Assembly (NCBI RefSeq): GCF_030814475.1
Contig: NZ_JAUSVF010000001.1
Coordinates: 1,571,001-1,635,000 of the forward strand
Length of the DNA: 64,000 nt
DNA from: Pararhizobium capsulatum DSM 1112
Lineage (GTDB): Bacteria; Pseudomonadota; Alphaproteobacteria; Rhizobiales; Rhizobiaceae
Direction: 5' to 3'
The notes under the pieces were generated by a model that saw nothing but the letters and a program-made list of their open reading frames with translations, made no database searches and was not told the DNA's origin. Below, piece after piece: positions 54,701 through 62,067 of this stretch. Made by a program: the position numbers and the translations under genes. Position 1 is the stretch's first letter; each line of letters starts with the position of its first letter.

Positions 54701-54916
54701 TGTGGTGATTTCGGCCTGCAGACGGGTCGAGATCAGGCTGAGCTCGTTCTGGACCTTGATCTTCAGTTCGCTGCGAAAATTAAGGCGATTTTGCTGGTCG
54801 AAAAAGTAGCCGCCCGTGAAAACGACGGCCGCAGCGATCACGACCGGAATAAGCGACGGCCTTGCCAGTCTCGCAAGCATTTCCACGCGATGGCGAAGAG
54901 TTGTGCCGATGGTCAA
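51740..54916 (-). CDS. CHASE-PAS-PAS-GGDEF-EAL membrane signalling protein
   Basis: 1058 residues. TM1 about 20-40, periplasmic CHASE domain (about 50-280; NPDMTPEQFNLLASKVLLQN, SPVFAKKLAHMRFWGFMEAI), TM2 about 287-310, two PAS_3 units (SIGIWEIDLDTQERSWDERM and CGMWEADLEGGVSYWDQRMH, each with a PAC tail), GGDEF with intact IGGDEFVVVITDAP, and EAL with VGVEALIRWNHPREG, VNVSAKRLSDDLLL, ELVESIFLDESD, IDDFGTGHTSIVSL and AEGVETMAHAEML. Both catalytic domains look complete, so net output depends on signals. TTG start 54916 with AGGGGAA nine bases upstream; ATG 54880 is the alternative. Single-gene unit. Confidence 0.92.
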   Translation of the reverse strand: MTIGTTLRHRVEMLARLARPSLIPVVIAAAVVFTGGYFFDQQNRLNFRSELKIKVQNELSLISTRLQAEITTSITALRGTANSVSANPDMTPEQFNLLASKVLLQNPQMTRISAAPEAVVSMVVPAKGNERMVGTDFKRFGSSRVATDRAQSKARPIIAGPVRLPDGRKGFNLFSPVFAKKLAHMRFWGFMEAIVDETELYQAARLLQTSTSDEREGTDRHIDVKLAIRDVSVSDNIQDPFFGEAEIFAQTPVIRQMHLPGGTWELAAIPVGGWQQEPDNNKGLMIAILAAAAIIIIPIVVTFGLVSERQRTIATLRSRDRELLTLSHRLNLALESSSIGIWEIDLDTQERSWDERMYHLHGLAPGSGHPTYADWRSTVHPDELEGVSLTLFRALDENQEYRSQYRIVMPGGGLRHLRHVGSTHVGADGKAKITGISWDVTDDVTMTDQLRAAKALAEARNTELKDALDGLSEREQQLEEISRRLDLALASYQCGMWEADLEGGVSYWDQRMHQLYGLVFTDGQATHETWLSALHPEDRKEAETNVDRAIQGDLPYVQQSRVVLPDGSVRHVRSVGKIHISPEGARKMIGIAFDISEDVRLTEDLKAAKAVAEVKNDELAEANHRIEHNALHDPLTGLGNRRMLDRKLETLSASRADGLTNIALLHIDLDRFKQINDTLGHAAGDAMLVHASQILRSNIRANDMVARIGGDEFVVVITDAPDKTYLEKLSQRIIHEMRQPVDYNGFPCRFGVSIGIATAGDLAVDERKLLVNADIALYRAKENGRNRFEFFTEMLQAEIITTKRIADEILEGIEKHQFVPWYQPQFEAGTLKLVGVEALIRWNHPREGLLTPDKFLGIAEELNVVATLDRIVLDRALLDAMVWASKGLHIPKISVNVSAKRLSDDLLLNSLQGLSFTAGQLSFELVESIFLDESDDIVTANIEGIKKLGIDIEIDDFGTGHTSIVSLLKIKPKRLKIDRQLVAPILGSRKEQALIRSIIEIGRSLGIETVAEGVETMAHAEMLSVLGCDLLQGYAFSKAKSAEDFLAFAKGDALALAS

Positions 54917-55165
54917 GCCAGTATTCCCCTGTTTTAAAAAGGGACGGTAGTGATTGAGTCTTAAGATTGGCTTTAGAGGCTGATCCTGCTATGAAATTCC
55001 CGCTGAAAATACCACGGTGCGTGAGGGGCGTAACGTCGTGTTAACCATAGATCCGGAAATCGGGCAAACTCTGAAAAGCCACAACACTGGGCAACTTTCG
55101 CCACAATCGGGGGGCAAATCATGCGGACAACAAAATTCAAAGAATCACTTACGAGGGTAACCCGC

Positions 55166-55426
55166 ATGAAGTTCGTCGTAGCGGCACTCATGGCCACAGC
55201 AAGTTTTCTGTCTCCGCTCGGCGCCTACGCCGAAAGCGCTGACGTCGAAGCTGTCATCACATCGGTCGATACCGAGCGTCTGAGCCTCTCGCTTGACGAC
55301 GGAAAAAGCTACCAGGCGCCTGAAGAATTCAACTTCGACGGCCTGACCGCAGGTGTCAAGGTTCTGGTCTTCTACACCGAAGTTGACGGTAAACGCGTCA
55401 TCAACGATCTGGAAATCGTTCAGTAA
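55166..55426 (+). CDS. DUF1344 exported small protein
   Basis: 86 residues from ATG 55166 (GAGGGT upstream); the frame is open to 55121. Signal peptide MKFVVAALMATASFLSPLGA, cleaved near AYA, then a small beta-rich DUF1344 domain (VEAVITSVDTERLSLSLDDG, GLTAGVKVLVFYTEVDGKR). Periplasmic; function unknown. Common in Rhizobiaceae. Own unit, with a possible terminator 30 bases downstream. Confidence 0.85.
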   Translation: MKFVVAALMATASFLSPLGAYAESADVEAVITSVDTERLSLSLDDGKSYQAPEEFNFDGLTAGVKVLVFYTEVDGKRVINDLEIVQ

Positions 55427-55455
55427 GACGCCACAGGTCTGAATAAAATATCCCA

Positions 55456-55477
55456 AGGCGCGTTTTGAAATGCGCCT
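55456..55477 (+). terminator. Possible terminator after the DUF1344 gene
   Basis: Stem aggcgc/gcgcct (55456-55461, 55472-55477) about 30 bases after the stop, followed by GGTTGTGTTG, so the T tract is weak. Confidence 0.4.
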
Positions 55478-55510
55478 GGTTGTGTTGAGTTTGCAAAGAT
55501 GGCCAGGGCT

Positions 55511-56098
55511 CTAAAGCCAGCCGATCTTGCCGTCCTCGATCTTCAGGATCCGGTCCTGCGGGATGGCGCCCATTGCAGCTTCTTCCGCGTCCATCGCACC
55601 ACAGAGCTTGAACAGCGCGCGGATGACGCCACCGTGGGCGACTGCGACCGTCGGCCTGCTGACGTCGGCAAGCCAGGCGCCGATCCGCCAGGAGAGGATT
55701 TCATAGCTTTCCGCATCCTTGCCCGGCGGAATGAAATCCCATTTCGAAAGCTCTCGCTCAGCCACGCGCTCCGGTGCAATCGCTTCCAGCTCTTCCAGCG
55801 TGTAGCCCTCCCAATCGCCGAAGGAAAGTTCCTTCAGGCGCTCATCCGTCCGGTAGAGCAGGGGATCAAGGCCCATCGCGCCACGCAGGCGCTCCATCGT
55901 CTCGCGCGTGCGGCCAAGCGGGCTTGCGACGAAATCCCAGGCTGCGGCCGTGGTCGGGTCGATAAGCTGGGCAAGCTTGCGGCCGTTGCCGCTTGCCTGG
56001 GTGCGGCCGGTATCGTTGAGGGGAATATCCTTCTGGCCCTGTAGACGGATCTGGGCGTTCCAGTCGGTCTGGCCATGGCGGATGACATAGATGAGCAA
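55511..56098 (-). CDS. Histidine phosphatase family protein
   Basis: 195 residues. Phosphoglycerate-mutase-like fold with the phosphohistidine motif YVIRHGQTDWNAQIRLQGQK, second arginine in ASPLGRTRETMERL, acidic ELSFGDWEGYTLEEL and the second histidine in VAVAHGGVIRAL. Substrate unknown; a phosphatase role is more likely than a mutase. TTG start 56098 with CGGAGCG upstream. Downstream of fabI on the same strand but separated by a probable terminator. Confidence 0.92.
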   Translation of the reverse strand: MLIYVIRHGQTDWNAQIRLQGQKDIPLNDTGRTQASGNGRKLAQLIDPTTAAAWDFVASPLGRTRETMERLRGAMGLDPLLYRTDERLKELSFGDWEGYTLEELEAIAPERVAERELSKWDFIPPGKDAESYEILSWRIGAWLADVSRPTVAVAHGGVIRALFKLCGAMDAEEAAMGAIPQDRILKIEDGKIGWL

Positions 56099-56123
56099 CA
56101 GAACGCTCCGAGGCAGTATGTCG

Positions 56124-56154
56124 AAAAGATAAAGGCCCCGCCGATGACGGAGCC
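56124..56154 (-). terminator. Probable terminator after fabI
   Basis: On the minus strand: ggctccg, 7-base loop, cggggcc (one G-T pair), then TTTATCTTTT. It begins about 20 bases after the fabI stop. Confidence 0.6.
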
Positions 56155-56173
56155 TCCTGTCTTGTTTGGCTGG

Positions 56174-56986
56174 TCAGTCCTTGACGACGCTGATGTCAGG
56201 CGCATCGACGGCTTTCATGCCGATCACATGGTAGCCGCTATCGGCGTGGTGGACTTCACCGGTAACCGAGCGCGACAGGTCGGAGAGCATGTAGAGGCCG
56301 ACATCACCCACTTCCTCGATGGTGACCGTGCGGCGCAGCGGTGCGTTGTATTCATTCCACTTCAGGATATAGCGGAAGTCACCGATGCCGGAGGCGGCGA
56401 GCGTCTTGATCGGGCCTGCGGAAATGGCATTGACGCGGATGTTCTTGGGGCCGAGATCAACGGCAAGATACTTGACGCTGGCTTCGAGTGCAGCCTTGGC
56501 GACGCCCATGACGTTGTAGTTCGGCATCACCTTCTCGGCGCCGTAATAGGTCATGGTCAGCAGCGAGCCGCCATCCGTCATCATCTTTTCCGCACGACGC
56601 GCTATGGCCGTGAACGAATAGACCGAGATATTCATGGTCATGGCGAAGTTGGCAGGCGATGTATCGACGTAGCGGCCGGTCAGTTCATCCTTGTCGGAGA
56701 AGCCGATGGCATGGACGACGAAATCAATCTTTCCCCAGAGCTTTTCGAGCGTTTCGAAGACGGCGTCGATCGACGATTCGTCGGTGACGTCGCAGTGACC
56801 TGCCATGACCGCGCCAAGTTCGGCTGCGAGCGGCTCGACACGCTTCTTCAGGGCGTCGCCCTGATGGGTGAAGGCGATCTCGCCGCCCTGTGCGTGAATG
56901 GCCTTGGCAATGCCCCACGCGATCGACCGGTTGTTGGCGACGCCCATGATGAGCCCGCGCTTCCCCTTCATCAGACCTTGCGACAT
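56174..56986 (-). CDS. fabI: Enoyl-[acyl-carrier-protein] reductase (NADH)
   Basis: 270 residues, SDR fold. Last step of each fatty acid elongation cycle; the family is the target of triclosan. Nucleotide-binding start KRGLIMGVANNRSIAWGIAK, HCDVTDESSIDAVFETL, catalytic Tyr-x6-Lys in TYYGAEKVMPNYNVMGVAKA, ISAGPIKTLAASGIGDF. ATG 56986. It is followed by the histidine phosphatase gene and lies downstream of the J-domain gene on the same strand, with a 248-base gap holding its promoter. Confidence 0.95.
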   Translation of the reverse strand: MSQGLMKGKRGLIMGVANNRSIAWGIAKAIHAQGGEIAFTHQGDALKKRVEPLAAELGAVMAGHCDVTDESSIDAVFETLEKLWGKIDFVVHAIGFSDKDELTGRYVDTSPANFAMTMNISVYSFTAIARRAEKMMTDGGSLLTMTYYGAEKVMPNYNVMGVAKAALEASVKYLAVDLGPKNIRVNAISAGPIKTLAASGIGDFRYILKWNEYNAPLRRTVTIEEVGDVGLYMLSDLSRSVTGEVHHADSGYHVIGMKAVDAPDISVVKD

Positions 56987-57234
56987 TCGGGTGCCCCTAT
57001 AATGCTATGCTTCCCTCGCTGGCGCGAGCGGAATGGCGGATAAATTGACATGACGGGAAACCGGGGAGCGGCGTTTGGCCGCGCCGGTTCCGAAATTCGG
57101 AGCCATGGCTATGACATAGGCGTCCCGGTGGTTCAAGCGCAGCGCCTATCAGGAACTGTTAGTCCCCGTAATATTGGGTCAGCATCCCCCCGCAATGTCA
57201 CGGTTGCGTCAAAAACCGGCGATGACCGTTCGTA

Positions 57235-58329
57235 TCAGAGAACGAGGCCATCGCGGCGCGCGCGCATCAGGTCGGTGATGCGCTCATCCGGCTTTTCCCA
57301 CAGCATCAGCCTCAGTTCGACCACGAGCGCCCCGCGACCGCCATCGGCGTCCGGCAGGCCGTGACCCTCAAGGCGGATTGCCTGATCCGAGCCGGACCAG
57401 GCGGGGATGGTGATGCTGGTGGCGCCGGTCGGGGTATCCACACGCATTTCGCACCCCAGCACAGCGTCCTGTATATTGATCGGCAGGGTGGTGTGAAGAT
57501 CGATCCCGTTCGGACGGAAGGTTTCGTCGGCAGCAATGCGCACATGCACGATCAGGTCGCCGCGGATCATTCCGTTCAGGCGGTAGCCCTGTTCCTTCAG
57601 TCGAATGACGCTGCCGTCGACGGTGCCGGGCGGCAGGGCGACTTTCAAGGTCTGGCCGTCGGGCAGCGTTGCGGTCGCCTTCTCGCGGCGAAGGATGTCG
57701 GCGATGGTCACCGTTGCTTCGCTGAAGATGTCCGGGACCTTGTCGGCAGGCTTCTGGGCGCCACGAATGCGCCTTACGATCGCTGAAACGAGTTCGGCAG
57801 CAGGGGCGGCCGCCCGTGGCAGGATGCCGAAGGGACCGTAGCGCTTCTCGACTTCGGGTTTGGCCTCGGGCTTCTGTTCAGCTGTTTCAGGCTCGGCGGC
57901 AACGCCGGGTTCGATCCGCGTTTCCGGTTTCGGATCGGCCTTCACCTCGGCCTGCGGCTGCACCGACGCGGCTTTCGGGATGGGTTGCGGCTTTGCCTGG
58001 GGGCGTGTCTCGGCGCCGAAGATGCGCGAAATCATCTCCTCGGCGGTCTCCGGATCGACGGTATCGCGGGCCTGTTCCCGCGACTTGCGCTTCATTTCCT
58101 CCATCCGGCGAAGATCAGCTTCGCGCCGCGCATAGTCATAGCGGTTGCGCAGCTTGGGGTCTTTCAGAACCTCATAGGCGCGCCCGGCCTCGGCAAAGCG
58201 GGCAGCAGCGTTGGGATCGTCGCGGTTGTGATCAGGGTGCACGGCCTTGGCGACATTGCGCCAGGCGGTCTTGATCTCGTCGGCTCCGGCGTTTCGCCTC
58301 ACGCCTAAAACTGTGTAGGGATCACGCAT
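57235..58329 (-). CDS. J-domain co-chaperone, CbpA-like
   Basis: 364 residues from ATG 58329 (MRDPYTVLGVRRNAGADEIK). J domain residues 1-65 with the HPD motif (VAKAVHPDHNRDDPNAAARF), an acidic/proline/glutamine-rich linker of about 120 residues (for example AAEPETAEQKPEAKPEVEKR), and a C-terminal DnaJ substrate-binding domain (SEATVTIADILRREKATATL, LKVALPPGTVDGSVIRLKEQ, HTTLPINIQDAVLGCEMRVD). There is no zinc-finger domain, so it is a class II type. It stimulates DnaK. No partner genes nearby. Confidence 0.9.
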   Translation of the reverse strand: MRDPYTVLGVRRNAGADEIKTAWRNVAKAVHPDHNRDDPNAAARFAEAGRAYEVLKDPKLRNRYDYARREADLRRMEEMKRKSREQARDTVDPETAEEMISRIFGAETRPQAKPQPIPKAASVQPQAEVKADPKPETRIEPGVAAEPETAEQKPEAKPEVEKRYGPFGILPRAAAPAAELVSAIVRRIRGAQKPADKVPDIFSEATVTIADILRREKATATLPDGQTLKVALPPGTVDGSVIRLKEQGYRLNGMIRGDLIVHVRIAADETFRPNGIDLHTTLPINIQDAVLGCEMRVDTPTGATSITIPAWSGSDQAIRLEGHGLPDADGGRGALVVELRLMLWEKPDERITDLMRARRDGLVL

Positions 58330-58559
58330 GCCATCACCGCCCGTTCGTGCCGCATCCATCTGCGCGGATGTCGGCTTTGCTTGAAAACAATGGGAGATGG
58401 CGCAACCGGCCGTCTCTCTACGGCAATGATGGGAAGAGGCAGCTTAAATAACGGTTAGCCGTTGTCCCGCGCGGCCTTGCAAGCGTCCATTCCGGCAGTT
58501 TTTGTGCGGTCTAATTGAAACTGTGGTTAACACCCGGTCAGCGTGTGACCACCGGGCCG

Positions 58560-59006
58560 TTAGCTGCGCGGTGCGAAGCTGGTCAGCATCCATTCACCAT
58601 TCTGCATCAGGCAGGTATTGCCGTCGAAGTTGGCGATGCCCTGGTAGGAGTGGCGGGTGGTCGTGAAGCGTCGGCAGGTAACGCCATTTACCTGCTCCTC
58701 GTTGATGCTGCTGATCACACCCGCGCTGCCGGAGTTTGAATTGGCCCATGGAATAGGGCCGCCTTCGACCTTGCTGACATCGGCGGAGGATACAGCGTTG
58801 CGTACCGTCAGGGCGTCGGAAAGGCTGTCATTGTTTTTCAGCGGAACAGAACCTGTGGCGACGCTGTGATCGACATCGCTGGATGTCAGATCAAGCCCGG
58901 CGCCCATGCAGCCGGAAAGAAGAAGCCCCGCGAGGCAGACGAACACGATCCCGCATCGACGGGATAAAGCCTTGGTCTCATTGATGCTGTTTGCTATGTC
59001 TTGCAA
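58560..59006 (-). CDS. RT0821/Lpp0805 family lipoprotein
   Basis: 148 residues. A basic N-terminus, hydrophobic [13 protein letters not shown] and lipobox LLSGC with the lipidated Cys at about residue 33. After a Ser/Asp-rich region the C-terminal domain shows [20 protein letters not shown] and [17 protein letters not shown] with paired cysteines, as in the family of 16-kDa outer-membrane proteins. TTG start 59006 with AGGTAGG upstream. Divergent from pdxH. Function unknown; probably anchored in the outer membrane. Confidence 0.8.
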   Translation of the reverse strand: MQDIANSINETKALSRRCGIVFVCLAGLLLSGCMGAGLDLTSSDVDHSVATGSVPLKNNDSLSDALTVRNAVSSADVSKVEGGPIPWANSNSGSAGVISSINEEQVNGVTCRRFTTTRHSYQGIANFDGNTCLMQNGEWMLTSFAPRS

Positions 59007-59140
59007 CGGCCTACCTGTCGAACTCGGGAGAGCTAATTCGAAAGGTCGGCGGACACGATCGCAACGGCTCTGACATATTCACTGGCGGGCGGACATCCGG
59101 GGTTCTCTCCGCACCACAAATCACGGCATTGGAAGACAAT

Positions 59141-59761
59141 ATGAGCGAGACTGGGTTAACAACTGGTGACTTCACCGAGGAAAACGAGCCCTTTTCCCTT
59201 TTCGGCGCCTGGCTGAAGGAAGCGCAGGCCAGCGAGATCAACGATCCCAACGGGGTAGCCTTGGCGACTGCGGATGCGGATGGATTGCCGAACGTGCGAA
59301 TGGTCTTGCTCAAGGATTTCGATACTAGGGGATTCGTCTTCTACACGAATTTCGAGAGTCAGAAAGGTCAGGAAATTCTGGGCAGCATGAAGGCCGCGAT
59401 GTGTTTTCACTGGAAGAGCCTGCGCCGTCAGGTGCGCATCCGCGGTCCGGTCGAAATCGTCAGCGATCAGGAAGCCGATGAATATTACAAGACCCGGCCA
59501 CGTGGCAGCCGAATCGGTGCCTGGGCCTCGAAGCAGTCCCGCCCGCTCGAAAGCCGTTTTGCGCTGGAAAAGGCGGTGGCGGAATATACGGCGCGTTATG
59601 TGATCGGGGAAATTCCACGCCCGAGCCACTGGTCCGGCTTCCGCATCCGCCCGACCTCGATCGAATTCTGGAAGGACGGCGCCTTCCGCCTGCACGACCG
59701 CATCGAGTTCCGCCGCCCCGATCCGGATGGCGGCTGGGACAAGGTGCGGATGTACCCTTGA
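59141..59761 (+). CDS. pdxH: Pyridoxine/pyridoxamine 5'-phosphate oxidase
   Basis: 206 residues from ATG 59141, the family length; the frame is open to 58991 but the added part is unrelated. FMN-dependent conversion of PNP or PMP to pyridoxal phosphate. Motifs: [85 protein letters not shown] and the C-terminal signature [16 protein letters not shown]. Convergent with the deacetylase gene (15-base gap). Confidence 0.96.
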   Translation: MSETGLTTGDFTEENEPFSLFGAWLKEAQASEINDPNGVALATADADGLPNVRMVLLKDFDTRGFVFYTNFESQKGQEILGSMKAAMCFHWKSLRRQVRIRGPVEIVSDQEADEYYKTRPRGSRIGAWASKQSRPLESRFALEKAVAEYTARYVIGEIPRPSHWSGFRIRPTSIEFWKDGAFRLHDRIEFRRPDPDGGWDKVRMYP

Positions 59762-59776
59762 GACATTTTTTCCTCT

Positions 59777-60808
59777 TCACCCCGTCCGCATCATGCGGAA
59801 GGGGATGCCGGACGCCAGCGCGCCAACATAGGCCGCCTTCTGGAAGTGACCATTCAGCGAAATGCGGGGCAGGGCGGTCAGCTCCTGTGCGGCGTCGAGC
59901 GTTCCCGGCTGGGTCGTCACGGCAACCGTCAGCCCGAGCGCGCGGGCAAGCTGCCGGTCGCGGGCGGAAACCGCCGATAAGAAGCCGTAGGGGTAGGCCA
60001 GTGTCGTCGGCCGGTTGCCGGTAATCTGCTCGATTATCTCGATAGAGCGGTTCAGTTCCGCGCGGACCTCCTCATCGGAGAGCCGCGACAGGGCGCGATG
60101 GCTGACGGTGTGAACGCCAAGCTGCGCCAGCGAATTGTCCACGAGTTGCTTCAGCCCGCCTTCATCCAGCGTCAGTTTCTCGGTGATCGACAACGGCTCG
60201 ATGCCATTTGCGCGGGCGAGGACATCGATGGCTGCGACGGCGGTCGCCTCGTCGCCGGTACCGACATAATCGGCAAAGCGCCCAAAGGCCTGATGTTTGC
60301 GGGCGGCGGTGTCGAGTGGGAGAGTCTCTGGCCCCGCGCCGAAGTCGAAGGTCAGGCTGTTCTTGGCTTCCATGAGGTCGGCCAGCGTCTCCCACCACAG
60401 GCCATGGGTGCGCTCGATGAAGCCGCGAGTCGCAAAGACGGTGAAGGGCACACTATAGCGGGAGAAGACCGGTGCGGCATGCTCGATATTGTTGCGATAG
60501 CCGTCATCCAGGGTGAAAACGGCGATCGGTGCGCGGCCCTCTGCCGTCAGTTCCTGCGGCAGGTTTTCGAGCGCAACGAAACGGTAACCCTCGGCTTTCA
60601 GGGTCGAAATCGCCGTGTCGAGAAATTCCGGTGTGATTTCCAGATGGGCGTTGGGATCGAACAGCCGCGGCCGTCTCGGACGCACATGATGCAGTGTGAA
60701 GATCGCTCCGCGGCCGCGCGCGGCCTTCATCAGGCCGGCCATCTTGACGATCCGTGCGGTTTCCAGCCCGCCGGTGATCAATGTGCTTTTCACGAAACGT
60801 TTGAGCAT
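59777..60808 (-). CDS. Polysaccharide deacetylase family protein
   Basis: 343 residues from ATG 60808; the frame is open to 60898. NodB-homology (carbohydrate esterase 4) pattern: IAVFTLDDGYRNNIEHAAPV with the metal aspartates, FATRGFIERTHGLWWETLAD, LGVHTVSHRALSRLSDEEVR with metal histidines, and TTLAYPYGFLSAVS. No obvious signal peptide or membrane span. Removes N-acetyl groups from a surface glycan in most family members; the target here is unknown. Not a nodulation gene: no nod cluster in the window. Confidence 0.9.
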   Translation of the reverse strand: MLKRFVKSTLITGGLETARIVKMAGLMKAARGRGAIFTLHHVRPRRPRLFDPNAHLEITPEFLDTAISTLKAEGYRFVALENLPQELTAEGRAPIAVFTLDDGYRNNIEHAAPVFSRYSVPFTVFATRGFIERTHGLWWETLADLMEAKNSLTFDFGAGPETLPLDTAARKHQAFGRFADYVGTGDEATAVAAIDVLARANGIEPLSITEKLTLDEGGLKQLVDNSLAQLGVHTVSHRALSRLSDEEVRAELNRSIEIIEQITGNRPTTLAYPYGFLSAVSARDRQLARALGLTVAVTTQPGTLDAAQELTALPRISLNGHFQKAAYVGALASGIPFRMMRTG

Positions 60809-60957
60809 GCCGCCGAGCCCTGACCTGCGCGTGCCGTCTGGGCGCCGCTTCAAAGGCCGGCAGGATAAGGCTTTGGCGTTAAGCCAAGTTGAATCCAAAA
60901 GGAAAAAGGCGAACCGCTTATCGCGACCCGCCCTCGTTTTCGCTCTGTTATCCTGGT

Positions 60958-61860
60958 TTAGCCGACGAGATAGACCGCCTCGTCATCCCGTTGGCGGCCA
61001 CCAAGTGCTGCACCGACGCCGGCGACAAAGGCGCCGATGAAGAGCGAAAGCGCACCGAGAAGAGCAACCGTGGCGCTGGTCTTGCGGGCCGTATCGGCCG
61101 CTTCCTGTGCCGCGACCTTCGCATCCTCAACGCTTTTCAGGACGCTATTGACGCGGGCCTTTGCATCCGCATCCGAAAGACCGGTGCGGGCAGCCACGAG
61201 CTGGCCGAGATAGGTCTTGTCGGCCTCCGACATCTCGCCCTTGGCCGCACTGCTGACAAGAATGCGCGAGACTTCCGCTGTCGCATCGTCTGTCGATGCC
61301 GTTGCCGGCGGCGTGGGTGGATCGGCCGGACGCAGCAGGCTATCGACAAAATAACCGGTCAGCTGGTTGTTGCTGTCAGGCGCATTGTCGGAGGTCGCCG
61401 CAGCCGTTGCGGCGGTGGCGGCGGCTGTCAGCGTGGCGGTTGCCTGAACGCCCGCACCGATGGTGGAGGAAACGGCAGAGCTGAGCACGCCAGCGATCAG
61501 CAGCGTCGCGACTGCCCAGGCCATCAGGCCATGAGCGGTGTCACGAAAGAACACTTCGTCCGTGTGCACGCCGACCCATTTGGTCCGGAGCCGGCCGGTG
61601 ACATAGCCACCGAGCGCGGAGGCGAGCCATTGCACGATGATCAGCCAGACGGCCGTGGAGACCGCGAATGTGGTGACCGAGGCGCCTTCACTCGACCAGG
61701 GTGAAATCATGGTGAGGCCTAGGCCAGAACCAACCAGCATCAGCACCAGCGTCAACGCTGATGCGGCAACCGCGCCGGCGAGGATCGCGCCCCAGCTCAC
61801 GGCGGAGCGCGAGGACTCTTCTGCGGGCAGGACGGCCGTCGATGAAACGGGTATCGTCAT
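60958..61860 (-). CDS. Conserved four-span membrane protein
   Basis: 300 residues. Three N-terminal spans (ILAGAVAASALTLVLMLVGS, VSTAVWLIIVQWLASALGGY, MAWAVATLLIAGVLSSAV), an Ala/Thr/Ser-rich extracytoplasmic region, then a helical part (SVEDAKVAAQEAADTARKTS) and a final span (VALLGALSLFIGAFVAGVGA). No catalytic motif. Similar proteins in rhizobia are sometimes called PhnA-like, without functional support. Its start is 8 bases after the stop of the tiny 25-residue gene, so the two form an operon. Confidence 0.75.
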   Translation of the reverse strand: MTIPVSSTAVLPAEESSRSAVSWGAILAGAVAASALTLVLMLVGSGLGLTMISPWSSEGASVTTFAVSTAVWLIIVQWLASALGGYVTGRLRTKWVGVHTDEVFFRDTAHGLMAWAVATLLIAGVLSSAVSSTIGAGVQATATLTAAATAATAAATSDNAPDSNNQLTGYFVDSLLRPADPPTPPATASTDDATAEVSRILVSSAAKGEMSEADKTYLGQLVAARTGLSDADAKARVNSVLKSVEDAKVAAQEAADTARKTSATVALLGALSLFIGAFVAGVGAALGGRQRDDEAVYLVG

Positions 61861-61868
61861 CGCGCCAC

Positions 61869-61946
61869 CTATCGCATGAAGAGTGCGAGGAGGATAATAA
61901 TGGGGATCGGAACCCCCAGCAGCCAGAGCAGAATTCCGCGTCCCAT
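61869..61946 (-). CDS. 25-residue hydrophobic membrane peptide
   Basis: ATG 61946 with a strong AAGGAGA site (about six bases upstream) opens 25 codons ending in TAG. The product starts MGRGILLWLLGVPIPIIILL and ends in ALFMR: one membrane span with a PIP kink. Very short proteins of this wording recur in alpha- and betaproteobacteria, from memory. The stop is 8 bases before the start of the four-span membrane protein, consistent with translation in one operon. Confidence 0.65.
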   Translation of the reverse strand: MGRGILLWLLGVPIPIIILLALFMR

Positions 61947-62067
61947 GATGTCTCTCCTTATGATGGTTCAGGGTGTCCCGATGAATTCGGGATCTGCCCC
62001 TAGAACGCCGCAGGAGAACGTTGGTTCCAGAGAAGCTGCCGCTAAGTGTCGAAATTAAATAACGTTC

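Noticed and set aside
59777..60808. nodB nodulation gene
   Set aside because: Only the general NodB-homology motifs are shared; no nodA, nodC or nod box is present.
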